From Tannerellaceae bacterium (lineage in GTDB: Bacteria > Bacteroidota > Bacteroidia > Bacteroidales > Tannerellaceae), in the NCBI GenBank assembly GCA_031288615.1, contig JAITRC010000020.1, positions 1 to 64,000 of the forward strand: 64,000 nt of DNA, written 5' to 3'. Made by a program: the position numbers and the translations under genes. Shown here piece after piece: positions 1-8,207 of this stretch (position 1 is its first letter; each line of letters opens with the position of its first letter). Under the pieces are notes generated by a model. The model saw nothing but the letters and a program-made list of their open reading frames with translations, had not been told where the DNA came from and made no database searches.

Positions 1-50
1 AAGATGAGCACGTTAAGCTCGTGAAGCGAAGGGACGTCACCAAGTATCAT
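1..50 (-). CDS. N-terminal fragment of unknown protein, paralogue of 8232-8822
   Basis: Only the first 16 complete codons lie in the window; the rest runs off the left edge. Read leftwards it gives MILGDVPSLHELNVLI, identical to the start of the full-length gene at 8232-8822. The DNA differs from that copy at only a few positions, including the codons just after the ATG. Its upstream region, with a -7 box at 82-89, is also shared. Function is unknown; see the full copy for what the protein looks like. Confidence 0.7.
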   Translation of the reverse strand, partial: MILGDVPSLHELNVLI

Positions 51-81
51 ACTTTTGCGTGTTTAAATTAAAAGACAGGGG

Positions 82-89
82 CAAAAGTA
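82..89 (-). promoter_or_regulatory. -7 promoter element for the 1-50 paralogue
   Basis: On the minus strand this reads TACTTTTG, a match to the Bacteroidetes -7 consensus TAnnTTTG, 31 bases before the ATG. The full-length paralogue has TATCTTTG at the equivalent place (8855-8862). Confidence 0.55.
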
Positions 90-119
90 GGGGGAGGGTA
101 GGGGTGAAAATTCACGACG

Positions 120-142
120 GCATCCTGCAGGATGCTTTTATT
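120..142 (+). terminator. Perfect palindrome with T-run, terminator-like
   Basis: GCATCCTGCAGGATGC (120-135) is a perfect 16-base palindrome followed by TTTTATT. The T-run is on the plus-strand side, yet the neighbouring gene is transcribed leftwards and no rightward gene ends here. It may act for antisense transcripts or be part of a repeat; the paralogous region has a different hairpin in the same place (8914-8932). Confidence 0.4.
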
Positions 143-179
143 GCAGAGAAGTGGATTGGTAGTGGTCAGGGAGGGGGAG

Positions 180-1643
180 TTAGGGAGGAGGGGAGAGGGA
201 GGCGTCGAGGAAGGCGAAGAAGCGTCGGGCGTAGCGGTTGGAGAAGGTGTAGAGCCAAAGGAGTGGGATGAAGCAGAAAAGGAAACGCTTGACGGAATAA
301 GCAAGGACATTTTCAATGGAATCCCACTTGTAATCGAGCTGGTAAAGGAGGGCGACGTAAAGGAGGAAGGCGGCGAAGGTGAGCCCGAGAAGGGGGAAGT
401 CTTCGTGGAGGCGCTTGTGTCGTAGTGCAGGGAGGAGGTTGGGGAGGTTGCAGAGGAAGGCGATGGCGAAGAGGGGGAAGGTGAGGCCGTAATAATTCTG
501 GCTGTCGAAGAGCGCGGCGAGGTAGTGCGCGATGACGGCGGCCTTATCGAGGTCGAAGAGGGGGAGGAGGTGGATGACACCTTCGGCATGGAGGTCGTAG
601 AGCTGGATGAAGGAGAGCCAGAGGAGGAGGGGGAAGAGGGAGATGGCGGTGAAGGTGAGGATCTGCTTTTTACGAGGAGCGAGGAGGCAGACGGCGGCGA
701 TGGCGGCGAGGGTGAAGACAATGCCTTCGTGCCGAACCCAGAGCTGCGCGGCAATGAGCAGGGCAGGCGTCGTAACGACGCTTTCATTGCGCGTGGCGGG
801 CGTCACGGAAGAGGGGGAGGGTGAGGGAGTGCGAGAAGTCATGGGGGGGGGTAATACGGGCGGGGCGGGGTGGGTGTGTCGAAGCCAGAGGGCGGTGTAG
901 GCAAGGCCTAAGGAGGCGAAGATGGCATGGATGACGTTGGTGATGGATAAGGAGGAGAAGGCGATGAATTCGGGGGTGATGAGGGTGAAGAAGGTGATGA
1001 TGGCGGCGGCGGTGGTTCCGGCGAATCGCCGGGCGACGGCGAAGAAGGCGATGAGGAAGGAGAGGAAGGAGAGAGCGGGGATGATTTTGGAGGACTCGGC
1101 GCCGAGGTCGTAGACATAGGCGTAGGCGAGCTGGACGAAGGGCATGTAGTTGATGTAACTGCCGGGGCCGTCAATGCCGTGGAGGTAGCTTTTTTGGAAG
1201 ATGGAGAGGTCTTTGAGGGTATGCTCCTGTGCGATGATGTATCCGATGGTATCGAAACCGCAGAGGGAATCACGGTCGAAGGTGGGGAAGAAGAGGCACT
1301 TAGTCCAGTTGAGGTACTCGAGGTAGGCGGTGAGAGCGATGAAGAGGAGAGCGACGGCGTGGTAACGACGCTTTAGTAGCGCTACGCGGAAGTCACGGAA
1401 GGCGTGGGGGTGACGGAAGGAGAAGGCGGTGAGAGCGGCGATGAGGACGAGGGAGAGGATGAGGACGTTGTTGGCGGTGAGGCCGAGGTTGGCGACATCG
1501 AGGAGGATCATGAGGAAGGTTTGGGTGGCAAGGCCAAGAGGGAAGGCGAGGCCCAACCTCTCAAGGCGAGAGAGGGAAGTAGTCAGGGCGTTAAGGAGGG
1601 AGAAGCCGAGGAGGAAGGAGGTGAATAAGCCAAGCGTAAGCAT
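180..1643 (-). CDS. Unknown polytopic membrane protein, glycosyltransferase-39-like architecture
   Basis: A 487-residue protein with many hydrophobic segments throughout, beginning MLTLGLFTSFLLGFSLL. The pattern (multiple membrane helices, a large extracytoplasmic loop after the first helices with acidic DRDSLCGFD) resembles membrane glycosyltransferases or O-antigen-ligase-like proteins, but no diagnostic motif was recognised. The start at 1643 is chosen because the upstream extension is proline/serine-rich shadow sequence. A proline/serine-rich loop near residues 255-280 contains a C9 tract (plus-strand G9 at 843-851). It lies 13 bases downstream of the 1657-2136 gene and is probably co-transcribed with it. 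Unknown function; the membrane topology is well supported. Confidence 0.75.
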   Translation of the reverse strand: MLTLGLFTSFLLGFSLLNALTTSLSRLERLGLAFPLGLATQTFLMILLDVANLGLTANNVLILSLVLIAALTAFSFRHPHAFRDFRVALLKRRYHAVALLFIALTAYLEYLNWTKCLFFPTFDRDSLCGFDTIGYIIAQEHTLKDLSIFQKSYLHGIDGPGSYINYMPFVQLAYAYVYDLGAESSKIIPALSFLSFLIAFFAVARRFAGTTAAAIITFFTLITPEFIAFSSLSITNVIHAIFASLGLAYTALWLRHTHPAPPVLPPPMTSRTPSPSPSSVTPATRNESVVTTPALLIAAQLWVRHEGIVFTLAAIAAVCLLAPRKKQILTFTAISLFPLLLWLSFIQLYDLHAEGVIHLLPLFDLDKAAVIAHYLAALFDSQNYYGLTFPLFAIAFLCNLPNLLPALRHKRLHEDFPLLGLTFAAFLLYVALLYQLDYKWDSIENVLAYSVKRFLFCFIPLLWLYTFSNRYARRFFAFLDASLSPPP

Positions 1644-1656
1644 AGGAGGGAGAGGA

Positions 1657-2136
1657 TTAAGGGTTAATAGGCAGGACGGCGTAAGCGGGGGGATTGGGGG
1701 GCTGTGGGTAGGGGAGGTGTTCATAGCCCCATCCATTGACGATGGCGACGTGGGTGATGCGATCGGCGAAGCAGTTGAGGGCGGTGTCCAATTCGTAGGC
1801 ATCGACGATGCGTCTGGGGTGTAGGATGCGAAGTCTCCAGAGCTTGTTGAAGACTTCGGCATCGCCGAAATCGGATTTGGGGTAGGCGTCCCAAGGAGGC
1901 ATGAGGATGACGGCAGAGTCGGGGGTCTGTTCACGGATGAAGTTGATGTACCGGAAAGCGAAGCCGAGCTTCATCTCACGCCTCTGGTCTTGTGAGAGGG
2001 CATGGTGTTCCTTAGCAAGGGTGTAGTTACCGCGAAGGAGGGAGTCGTGAATCCAAGCATAGGAGGGCACGCCTTTGTAGGCGAACCAGACGAGGGTCCA
2101 GGCAATGGCAAGGGCGAGGATATTTTTCCAGATCAT
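1657..2136 (-). CDS. Unknown protein with one N-terminal membrane segment
   Basis: A 159-residue protein beginning MIWKNILALAIAWTLVWFAY, a single uncleaved membrane anchor or signal anchor, followed by a soluble domain with DSAVILMPPWDAYPKSDFGD and a C-terminal aromatic/proline segment. No family was recognised. The start at 2136 is set by a promoter directly in front: TACCTTTG (plus-strand 2142-2149) is followed by CACCC and the ATG, so the transcript would begin at or next to the start codon. It is the first gene of a two-gene leftward unit with 180-1643, which suggests the two products work together in or at the membrane. Confidence 0.7.
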   Translation of the reverse strand: MIWKNILALAIAWTLVWFAYKGVPSYAWIHDSLLRGNYTLAKEHHALSQDQRREMKLGFAFRYINFIREQTPDSAVILMPPWDAYPKSDFGDAEVFNKLWRLRILHPRRIVDAYELDTALNCFADRITHVAIVNGWGYEHLPYPQPPNPPAYAVLPINP

Positions 2137-2180
2137 GGGTGCAAAGGTATCAAATTGAGTAAAGAATCGTATCTTTGCGG
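2137..2180. promoter_or_regulatory. Divergent promoters of 2136 (leftward) and 2209 (rightward) genes
   Basis: Leftward: TACCTTTG at 2142-2149, five bases before the ATG at 2136. Rightward: TATCTTTG at 2170-2177, 31 bases before the ATG at 2209. Both match TAnnTTTG. No clean -33 TTTG with the usual spacing was seen for either. Confidence 0.6.
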
Positions 2181-2208
2181 GGACGATATTATAGATACGG
2201 ATACGGCA

Positions 2209-5200
2209 ATGAGAAGGAAAGCAGGAGCGGTGCTGGGGGGCGTGTTGAGGGGCGTGAGCGTGGGGATGAGTGTGTGGGTGAGTGTGCTGCTGTTGGCGAG
2301 TGTGCCGGCGGTAGAGGGGGCGACGTACTATGTGAAGATAGGCGGAGAGGGTCAGGGCGTGACGGCAGAAGATGCATGTAGTCTGGATAAGGCACTGGAG
2401 TGGAGCCGGAGTAGCGACATTATACGGATAGTGGAGGGGGGCAGGTATGCGTTGGCGGATAGTGGGAGTATCTGCATCACGAAGCATTTGCGGGTGATTG
2501 GTGAGGTGGAGGGGATAGTGCTGAAGGCGGGATTGGGGAAGCGCGTGGTGGTGGTACAGGGGGCAAGTGCGTCGGAGCCGGTGGTGGTGGAAATAGCTGG
2601 GGTCACGATAGAGGGAGGTGCCGCGACAGCGGAAGAAGAGATTATAATTGGAGCGGAGCGGATTGTGGTGCCGGCAGGCCGGGGCGGGGGTATCTATACC
2701 CGTTACGGGGTGACGACATTGCGGGACGTGGTGGTAAGGGGGAACAAGGGGAGTATCACGGGGGATGGTTACGGGGGGGGTGTGTACAATGCGGACAGCA
2801 GTAAGGTGGTGCTGATAGGGGGGCGCGTGGAGGGGAATATTGCGACGGTGGGCACAGGAAGCGGTTACGGGGGTGGTATCTATAGCGCGGGGGACATGGA
2901 GATAGAGGGGAAAGTGGAGGTGAAGGGGAACTACGGGGTGAAGAATGAGGTTAGTAAGGGGACGGGGTTAGGCGGCGGGGTGCTGAGTGCGGGCGGCGGA
3001 AAGGTGCTGGTGAAGGGAGTACTGGAGGTGCGGGAGAACGTGGGGACGGTAGGTCTTGGCGTAGGTCAAGGGGGCGGGATAGGGATTGCGTCGAACACAC
3101 TGTTTGACATTGTGGGCAAGGGGAAAGTAGGAGAGGTGGTGCTGTTGGTGGAAGGGAACGTGGGGGTGCAGAATAGCGCGAGCAAGAGCGAGGGCTGGGG
3201 CGGGGGTATCTATGTAGAGGAGGGCGAGGGCTTAGGTCTGTCGGATTTGCGGTTGCTGACGTCGTACGCTGGGGCGGTGGAAGTGGAGGGGAATATAGGG
3301 ACGACGGGGTTGGGGAAGGGCTATGGGGGCGGTATAGCGATAGGGGTGCATGGTCGGGTGCGCTTTGACGGTGCGGTGCGGATAGAAGGTAACTATGCGA
3401 TCAAGAATAGCCAGAGTACGGCAGAGGGTAGCGGGGGAGGGGTGTACCGCGCAGCGGCAGGCGGGAGTGCACAGCTGCAAGCGCCGGTGATCAAGGATAA
3501 CATCGTCACGACGGGTAAAGGGGGCAGTGGGGAGTCGGAAGGAGTATGGACGCTGACGCTGAACCGGCGGGGCGGGTTTGAGCGGCCGTATAGTATAGAG
3601 GTGTACGAGTCGTTGGAGAATGCGCTACCGCTGACGCTGACGCTGGGGGAAGGCTTTGGAGCGGTGACGCCACGATTGTGCCGAGACACGGCGTTGGTGT
3701 CGACAGACATTGCGAGCGAGAAGCAGGAGGGATTGACGTATTATTATACGGTAGAGAGCACGGGGGATGTGTACCTGTATGCGCATACGTCGACGCGGAA
3801 GATAGAGTTTATCACGAACTCGGCGGGGGTGACGTTTACGTCGTGGGGAGCAGGGTCGGTGAATGTAGACGCGAAGCGGGTGTTCAAATTTGTGGTGCAG
3901 AAGGCAGGGGAGAAATACATAGGGGGGGAGATAAGGAAGGTGAGCTGGTCGTACGTGGATGAGGGGGGTGTACGTCACAAGGAGGAATTGGCAGGGTATG
4001 ACCTGGTAGGGGATGGGTATACGTTAGAATATACGATCTCGTCGTTGGTGTGCGATAGCATATGGGCGGAATATGACGGATGCCGTATAGTACTAGCACC
4101 GGCACCGGCAGGGGAAGGGTTCACGTACCGAGAACATACACCGACATGGAAAGAAGGGGAAGAGGATGTGGTGTATCTGTCGTCGGGGAAGGAGTTTATG
4201 GTGAAGGTGTCGACATATAGTATAGACGACATGTATGCACCGGAGGTGTTTGTAGACGGGTGGAGCGTAGCGCCCCGAAGCCGGAACAGCGTGGAAGGGA
4301 CGTCGACGTACTATATCCCGGTGGTGGGGGAGAGTATGTTGGTGGAGGCGAGCGTGTATGCGCGGGTGGTGGTGATGAAGGAGCTGCCGGCAGGGGTGGA
4401 ATTCATCCCGTACGGGAAGGAGTTTTATGTGCTGGAGGCGGGGACGTACCGGGTGTCGGGGGACTTCAGTGTGGCGGTGCAGAACAAGTCAGGCGAGATG
4501 CGGGATGTGGTGTTGCTGAACAAGGGAGCGGAGACGGAATTCATCGGGAAGAATTATGAGTTGAAGGCGTACTATTATACGGTGAAGGTACCGAAGAAGG
4601 AGAAGGACACGATCTATCTGGAGGTGGACTACGCGGGGCTGAACATCGTGGTGTTTGAGCCGGCGGGGATGTACGGAGCACTGAGCATAGGAGGAGAGTC
4701 GTTGAGCGAGGGGAAGTATCAGTACGCGGTGAAGCAGGGGGAGGCACTGAAATTCAGGCTGTACACGTTGAGTCTTCGCCCGTCGGTGGAGGCTATTAGT
4801 GAGGATACGCTGGTGGCGCTGGGAGCAGAGGTGATATCGCGCGGAGTGTATGAGTACACGTTTCCGTACACGGGCGGGGAGGTAGGGTTGGACACGTTTG
4901 TGGTGCGCAGCACGGAGATACCGCATTTATCGCTGTATGTCCGAGTGCCGGAAGGGGTGGAGTTGTTGGACAGTGAGGGGTTGGAGGTGACGGAGAAAGG
5001 GTATAGGCGAAGCATCACATCGAAGGAGGAGAAGGTATCGTTTGTGGTGAGTGAGTATTATAGGCTGGCACAGCCGATAGTGAAGTGTCGCGGTAGCGAA
5101 GAATATCCGGCACGAGGTCAGGATACGGTGACGGTGATCCTGAGCAACCTGATAGAAGATACGGAGGCGGAAGTGGCGTTCCTGTACCATAGGCTGTTGT

Positions 5201-5823
5201 TCAGTATCACGGATCCAGATATATACACAGACCTGAAGCTGAAGGACTTCGGGGTGGCACCGGGGAGTAGTTTTGAGTTTGGGCTGAAGCTGAACGGGTA
5301 TGCACCGGCGGTGATAGTGAACGGTGAGGCGGTGATTGCAGGGATGGAAGGGGATGGCCAGTATAGGGTGCGGTTGGAGAACATCAAGGAGGACTTGGAG
5401 ATATCGGTGCACAAGACGGCGGTGACGGTGTCGTTTCTAATCACGGATCCGGGTATTACGATGTCGCCGTCACTGACGGCGTTGGCGATAGCGCCGAACA
5501 ACGACCTTGAGTTCTATGTGTATCTGCCGGAGCAGGTGCCGACGGTGATGGTGAATGGGTCGTCGGTGGAGACGGTGGAAGTGGAAGCGGGGAAGTATAA
5601 GGTGGTGGTGCCAGTGGTGACGCAGGACTTGGCGATCACGATACATAAGTATGGGCTGGGCGTGGTGGAGGTGGGTGAACAGCCCGGAGGGCTGATAATC
5701 TACAGCCTACGGGGTGTGCCGGTATTGGAGGTGTCAGCAGTACCGAGTGAAGGGCTACCGTTAGCGAAGGGGGTGTATATAGTCAAGGAGGGAGCCCGGA
5801 CGTATAAAGTGCATTGCAGATAG
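2209..5823 (+). CDS. T9SS-exported surface protein: beta-helix plus repeated beta modules
   Basis: A 1204-residue protein. A long N-terminal signal peptide (about residues 1-42, hydrophobic core VWVSVLLLASVPAVEG) precedes a right-handed beta-helix region at about 155-440, marked by seven recurring GYGGGIY/GGGVY turns interleaved with VEGN/VKGNYG. Then come about eight degenerate modules, each with the pattern Y..P.V..(D/N)G and a closing Y.Y.v...(D/T)..i.v. The last 55 residues (IYSLRGVPVLEV, then GVYIVKEGARTYKV) resemble a type-A T9SS C-terminal sorting domain, so export through the outer membrane and attachment to the surface are inferred. It is a smaller paralogue of 24063-30368. Codons are strikingly G-rich. 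The start at 2209 is used because the upstream extension lacks a signal. Ligand or role unknown; adhesin or polysaccharide binding is a guess. Confidence 0.8.
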   Translation: MRRKAGAVLGGVLRGVSVGMSVWVSVLLLASVPAVEGATYYVKIGGEGQGVTAEDACSLDKALEWSRSSDIIRIVEGGRYALADSGSICITKHLRVIGEVEGIVLKAGLGKRVVVVQGASASEPVVVEIAGVTIEGGAATAEEEIIIGAERIVVPAGRGGGIYTRYGVTTLRDVVVRGNKGSITGDGYGGGVYNADSSKVVLIGGRVEGNIATVGTGSGYGGGIYSAGDMEIEGKVEVKGNYGVKNEVSKGTGLGGGVLSAGGGKVLVKGVLEVRENVGTVGLGVGQGGGIGIASNTLFDIVGKGKVGEVVLLVEGNVGVQNSASKSEGWGGGIYVEEGEGLGLSDLRLLTSYAGAVEVEGNIGTTGLGKGYGGGIAIGVHGRVRFDGAVRIEGNYAIKNSQSTAEGSGGGVYRAAAGGSAQLQAPVIKDNIVTTGKGGSGESEGVWTLTLNRRGGFERPYSIEVYESLENALPLTLTLGEGFGAVTPRLCRDTALVSTDIASEKQEGLTYYYTVESTGDVYLYAHTSTRKIEFITNSAGVTFTSWGAGSVNVDAKRVFKFVVQKAGEKYIGGEIRKVSWSYVDEGGVRHKEELAGYDLVGDGYTLEYTISSLVCDSIWAEYDGCRIVLAPAPAGEGFTYREHTPTWKEGEEDVVYLSSGKEFMVKVSTYSIDDMYAPEVFVDGWSVAPRSRNSVEGTSTYYIPVVGESMLVEASVYARVVVMKELPAGVEFIPYGKEFYVLEAGTYRVSGDFSVAVQNKSGEMRDVVLLNKGAETEFIGKNYELKAYYYTVKVPKKEKDTIYLEVDYAGLNIVVFEPAGMYGALSIGGESLSEGKYQYAVKQGEALKFRLYTLSLRPSVEAISEDTLVALGAEVISRGVYEYTFPYTGGEVGLDTFVVRSTEIPHLSLYVRVPEGVELLDSEGLEVTEKGYRRSITSKEEKVSFVVSEYYRLAQPIVKCRGSEEYPARGQDTVTVILSNLIEDTEAEVAFLYHRLLFSITDPDIYTDLKLKDFGVAPGSSFEFGLKLNGYAPAVIVNGEAVIAGMEGDGQYRVRLENIKEDLEISVHKTAVTVSFLITDPGITMSPSLTALAIAPNNDLEFYVYLPEQVPTVMVNGSSVETVEVEAGKYKVVVPVVTQDLAITIHKYGLGVVEVGEQPGGLIIYSLRGVPVLEVSAVPSEGLPLAKGVYIVKEGARTYKVHCR

Positions 5824-5834
5824 AAAAGGTTTGC

Positions 5835-5842
5835 TACCTTTG
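5835..5842 (+). promoter_or_regulatory. -7 promoter element of rplY
   Basis: TACCTTTG, a full match to TAnnTTTG, 39 bases before the rplY ATG and 11 bases after the stop of the T9SS gene. The leader of roughly 30 bases could carry control elements; none was recognised. Confidence 0.55.
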
Positions 5843-5881
5843 CGGGCTCATTTAGGAGAACAAATAAAGTGAATCAATAGG

Positions 5882-6475
5882 ATGAAGACATTCGCATTGG
5901 CAGGGAGTCTGCGGGAGGTAGCGACAGAGACGGGAGACAAGAAACGGGCACTGAAGGCACTACGTAAGGAAGGGTTGATACCGGCTGTGCTGTATGGAGG
6001 AGCGGAGGTGCAACATCTGACGGTGACGATAGAGGGGATACGGAAGCTGATCTACTCGCCGGAGGTGTTTCTGGTGGAGCTGAGCATAGGGGAGAAGAAG
6101 GTGATGTCGATAGTGAAGGCTATCCAGTTTCAGCCGGTGAGTGAGGAGGTGCTGCACATCGATTTTCAGGAGATATTTCCGGAGAAGGCGATCGTGATGG
6201 AGGTGCCGGTGGCGCTTGAGGGGTATGCCGAAGGGGTGAAAGCGGGCGGTAAGCTGTCGTTGCAGATGCGAAAGCTGAAGGTGAAAGGCTCGTACGCGAG
6301 CCTGCCAGAGAAACTGCTGATCAACGTAGATAGCTTGGGTCTGGGGAAATCGATGCAGGTGCGGGATATCCAAGTACCAGGTCTGGAGCTGATAAATGCG
6401 CCGAACGCGGTGGTGTGTGCGGTGCAGTTGACGCGTGCAGCGCGTGGTGCGGCAGCAGCAGCAGCAGGGAAGTAA
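5882..6475 (+). CDS. rplY: 50S ribosomal protein L25 (CTC family)
   Basis: A 197-residue long-form L25. The N-terminal 5S-rRNA-binding domain has the typical KRALKALRKEGLIPAVLYGG near residues 21-40, followed by the C-terminal beta domain of the CTC/TL5 type with LHIDFQEI and the VPV..EG segment (about residues 95-180). It binds 5S rRNA in the central protuberance of the large subunit. The tail is an Ala/Gly run (GAAAAAAGK). Just after the stop, the DNA repeats the tail-coding sequence in another frame (6492-6510), suggesting a small duplication. It is followed by pth, as is common in Bacteroidetes and many other bacteria. Confidence 0.95.
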   Translation: MKTFALAGSLREVATETGDKKRALKALRKEGLIPAVLYGGAEVQHLTVTIEGIRKLIYSPEVFLVELSIGEKKVMSIVKAIQFQPVSEEVLHIDFQEIFPEKAIVMEVPVALEGYAEGVKAGGKLSLQMRKLKVKGSYASLPEKLLINVDSLGLGKSMQVRDIQVPGLELINAPNAVVCAVQLTRAARGAAAAAAGK

Positions 6476-6513
6476 AGTAGGTGTCGCGTTAGCGGCAGCA
6501 GCAGGGAAAGGCG

Positions 6514-7080
6514 GTGTCGGGAGGGTCGTACCTGGTTGTGGGGTTAGGGAATATAGGGGCGGAGTACGCGGGAACGCGGCACAACATAGGCTTTCGGGTA
6601 GTGAATGAGCTGGCGGAAGGGTGCGGAGCATCGTTCGTGAGTGAGCGGTATGGAGGTGTGTCAAGGCTGAGACTGAAGAATGTGCGGGTGACGCTGCTGA
6701 AGCCGAACACGATGATGAACCTTTCGGGGGATGCGGTGCGGTATTGGCTGCAGAAAGAGAAGCTGGGGTTGGGTCAGGTGCTGGTGGTGGTGGATGATAT
6801 AGCGCTGCCGTTTGGGTCACTGCGAGTGCGAGTGCAAGGGAGCCACGCGGGTCACAACGGGTTGAAGCATATCCAGGCGCAATTAGGGAGCACGGAGTAT
6901 GCGCGGTTGCGGGTGGGTATAGGGAATGGCTACCCCCGCGGGGGTCAGGTGTCGTACGTGCTGGGTCAGTTTACAGCGGAGGAGCAGGTTGCACTGCCGG
7001 GGCTGGTAGAGCGTAGCGTAGAGGCGGTGCGGACGTACTGCCTCAGTGGAGCCCAGGAGGCGATGAACCGGTATAACTAA
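6514..7080 (+). CDS. pth: Peptidyl-tRNA hydrolase
   Basis: A 188-residue enzyme that cleaves peptidyl-tRNA released from stalled ribosomes. Family landmarks are all visible: VVGLGNIGAEYAGTRHNIGF at the N-terminus with the catalytic His in TRHN, LLKPNTMMNLSG, the VVVDDIALPFG block and GSHAGHNGLKHI. Length is normal. The start is GTG at 6514, because no ATG lies between the rplY stop and the first conserved residues; the 38-base gap after rplY contains a duplicated copy of the L25 tail sequence. Probably co-transcribed with rplY. Confidence 0.95.
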   Translation: MSGGSYLVVGLGNIGAEYAGTRHNIGFRVVNELAEGCGASFVSERYGGVSRLRLKNVRVTLLKPNTMMNLSGDAVRYWLQKEKLGLGQVLVVVDDIALPFGSLRVRVQGSHAGHNGLKHIQAQLGSTEYARLRVGIGNGYPRGGQVSYVLGQFTAEEQVALPGLVERSVEAVRTYCLSGAQEAMNRYN

Positions 7081-7140
7081 GGTAGACACGGGGGAGGGGG
7101 AGATCAATAAGTCAAAGAACGAGGGGGTGCAGGGGCGGGG

Positions 7141-8202
7141 TTAGTGTCGCGAAGCGGACGGGGGTGGATGTAGAAGGAGGGGGATGGCTTTGAGGGCAAG
7201 GTCGAAGAAGACGAAGCGGGAGTTGACGTTGCGGTCGATGTCGGATTCGGCACGGGCGAAGGCGTCCATGAGGGTGGAGACGTTGCGGTGCGAGATGAAG
7301 GGGGCGAAGTTGCGGGTGAAGGTGGTTTCGGGCTCGTTGAGGTAGGAGAGGGAGGGAAGCTGAAGAGGGAAGACGAAGTTTTCGCGGAGCATGAACTGGG
7401 TGTAGCGGAGGAAGTGCTTTTGCTCTTCACGTCCGGAGGCGGCGAGGGAGTCAGTCCAGTCTTTGAGGTTTTTGAGGTTACGGGTGTAGGCGTTGCGCAT
7501 GAGGGATTGGAAGAGGTCGAAGAAGCGCTGGTGTTGGAGGTCAAGTGCGGAGGCGAGTTCCGGGGCGGTTGGAGGTATGGGGATAGGCGGGAGGTGTATA
7601 CGTTGTGATCGGGAGGCGATGGTGGGAAGGATATCGTCGGGGTTGAGGGAGATGAGGAGGAAGAGGGTGTTGAGAGGAGGCTCCTCGATGAGTTTAAGGA
7701 GTTTGTTGGCGGCTTCGGGTTGGAGTTTTTCGGGTAGCCAGAGGATGACGGTGCGTGTGCGTGCTTCGGCGGGTTTGAGAGCGAGAGCACGGAGGAGGTG
7801 GTTGGCCTCGGCGGCGAAGATATGGAGGTGGGCGTTAGCGGCGTCAAGGGTGAGCCGCCAGGCATCGAAGTCGAAATAGGGGGATTGTGCGATGAAGGAG
7901 CGCCAGGTGGGAAGGAAGTCGTTGCAGAGGGAGGCGTTGGAGCGTTTGGCGATGGGGAAGACGAAGAGGAGGTCGGGGTGTGCGAGGTTGTCGAACTTTT
8001 TGCAGGCGGGGCAGGAGCCACAGGCATCGGAGGGTGTGGGGTGGAGGCAATTGAGGTAGCGAGCGAAGGCAAGGGCGAGAGGGAAGGCACCATGTGGAGC
8101 GGCCTCGGAAAGGAGGAGGGCGTGGGGGAAGTTGCGCTTGTCGGCATAGGCGCGCAGGCGTTCTTTGAGGGGCTCTTGAGCGAAGACGTCTTTGAAGTAC
8201 AT
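7141..8202 (-). CDS. holB: DNA polymerase III delta-prime subunit
   Basis: A 353-residue clamp-loader subunit of the AAA+ type. N-terminal FAQEPLKERLRAY and the PHALLLSE segment mark the start of the AAA+ core. A four-cysteine zinc module (CLHPTPSDACGSCPAC) lies near residues 50-70, and KLLKLIEEPPLNTLFLL, typical of delta-prime and tau, near residues 155-175. The P-loop is degenerate, as in other delta-prime proteins. The ATG at 8202 is favoured because TACCTTTGCACCC runs straight into it. The other clamp-loader subunit, delta (holA), lies elsewhere in the window. Confidence rests on the Cys4 plus LLKLIEEPP combination. Confidence 0.9.
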   Translation of the reverse strand: MYFKDVFAQEPLKERLRAYADKRNFPHALLLSEAAPHGAFPLALAFARYLNCLHPTPSDACGSCPACKKFDNLAHPDLLFVFPIAKRSNASLCNDFLPTWRSFIAQSPYFDFDAWRLTLDAANAHLHIFAAEANHLLRALALKPAEARTRTVILWLPEKLQPEAANKLLKLIEEPPLNTLFLLISLNPDDILPTIASRSQRIHLPPIPIPPTAPELASALDLQHQRFFDLFQSLMRNAYTRNLKNLKDWTDSLAASGREEQKHFLRYTQFMLRENFVFPLQLPSLSYLNEPETTFTRNFAPFISHRNVSTLMDAFARAESDIDRNVNSRFVFFDLALKAIPLLLHPPPSASRH

Positions 8203-8207
8203 GGGTG

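Larger units (their letters stand above)
1..120. repeat. Duplicated gene start plus promoter, copy 1
   Basis: This stretch matches 8773-8893: nearly identical over the coding start, then patchy similarity through the leader (tgtttaaatt against ctatttaaat), the promoter core (ggggcaaaagtaggggg against ggggcaaagataggggg) and the conserved end gaaaattcacgacg. A third, truncated relic of the leader lies at 9551-9571. This is a gene-family duplication that includes the promoter, not an insertion sequence. Confidence 0.7.

Noticed and set aside
68..1934. Long leftward and rightward frames overlapping the membrane-protein gene, rich in Pro/Ser or Glu/Gly
   Set aside because: They are shadows caused by the extreme strand composition; only the frame with regular hydrophobic segments (180-1643) looks like a protein.
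2002..2208. Upstream extension of the T9SS gene frame
   Set aside because: It lacks a signal peptide and crosses the promoter; the ATG at 2209 starts a proper export signal.
2773..2780. G8 run in the T9SS gene as a switch site
   Set aside because: It encodes the conserved Gly-Gly-Gly turn and such runs are common in this G-rich gene; there is no specific reason to assume slippage.
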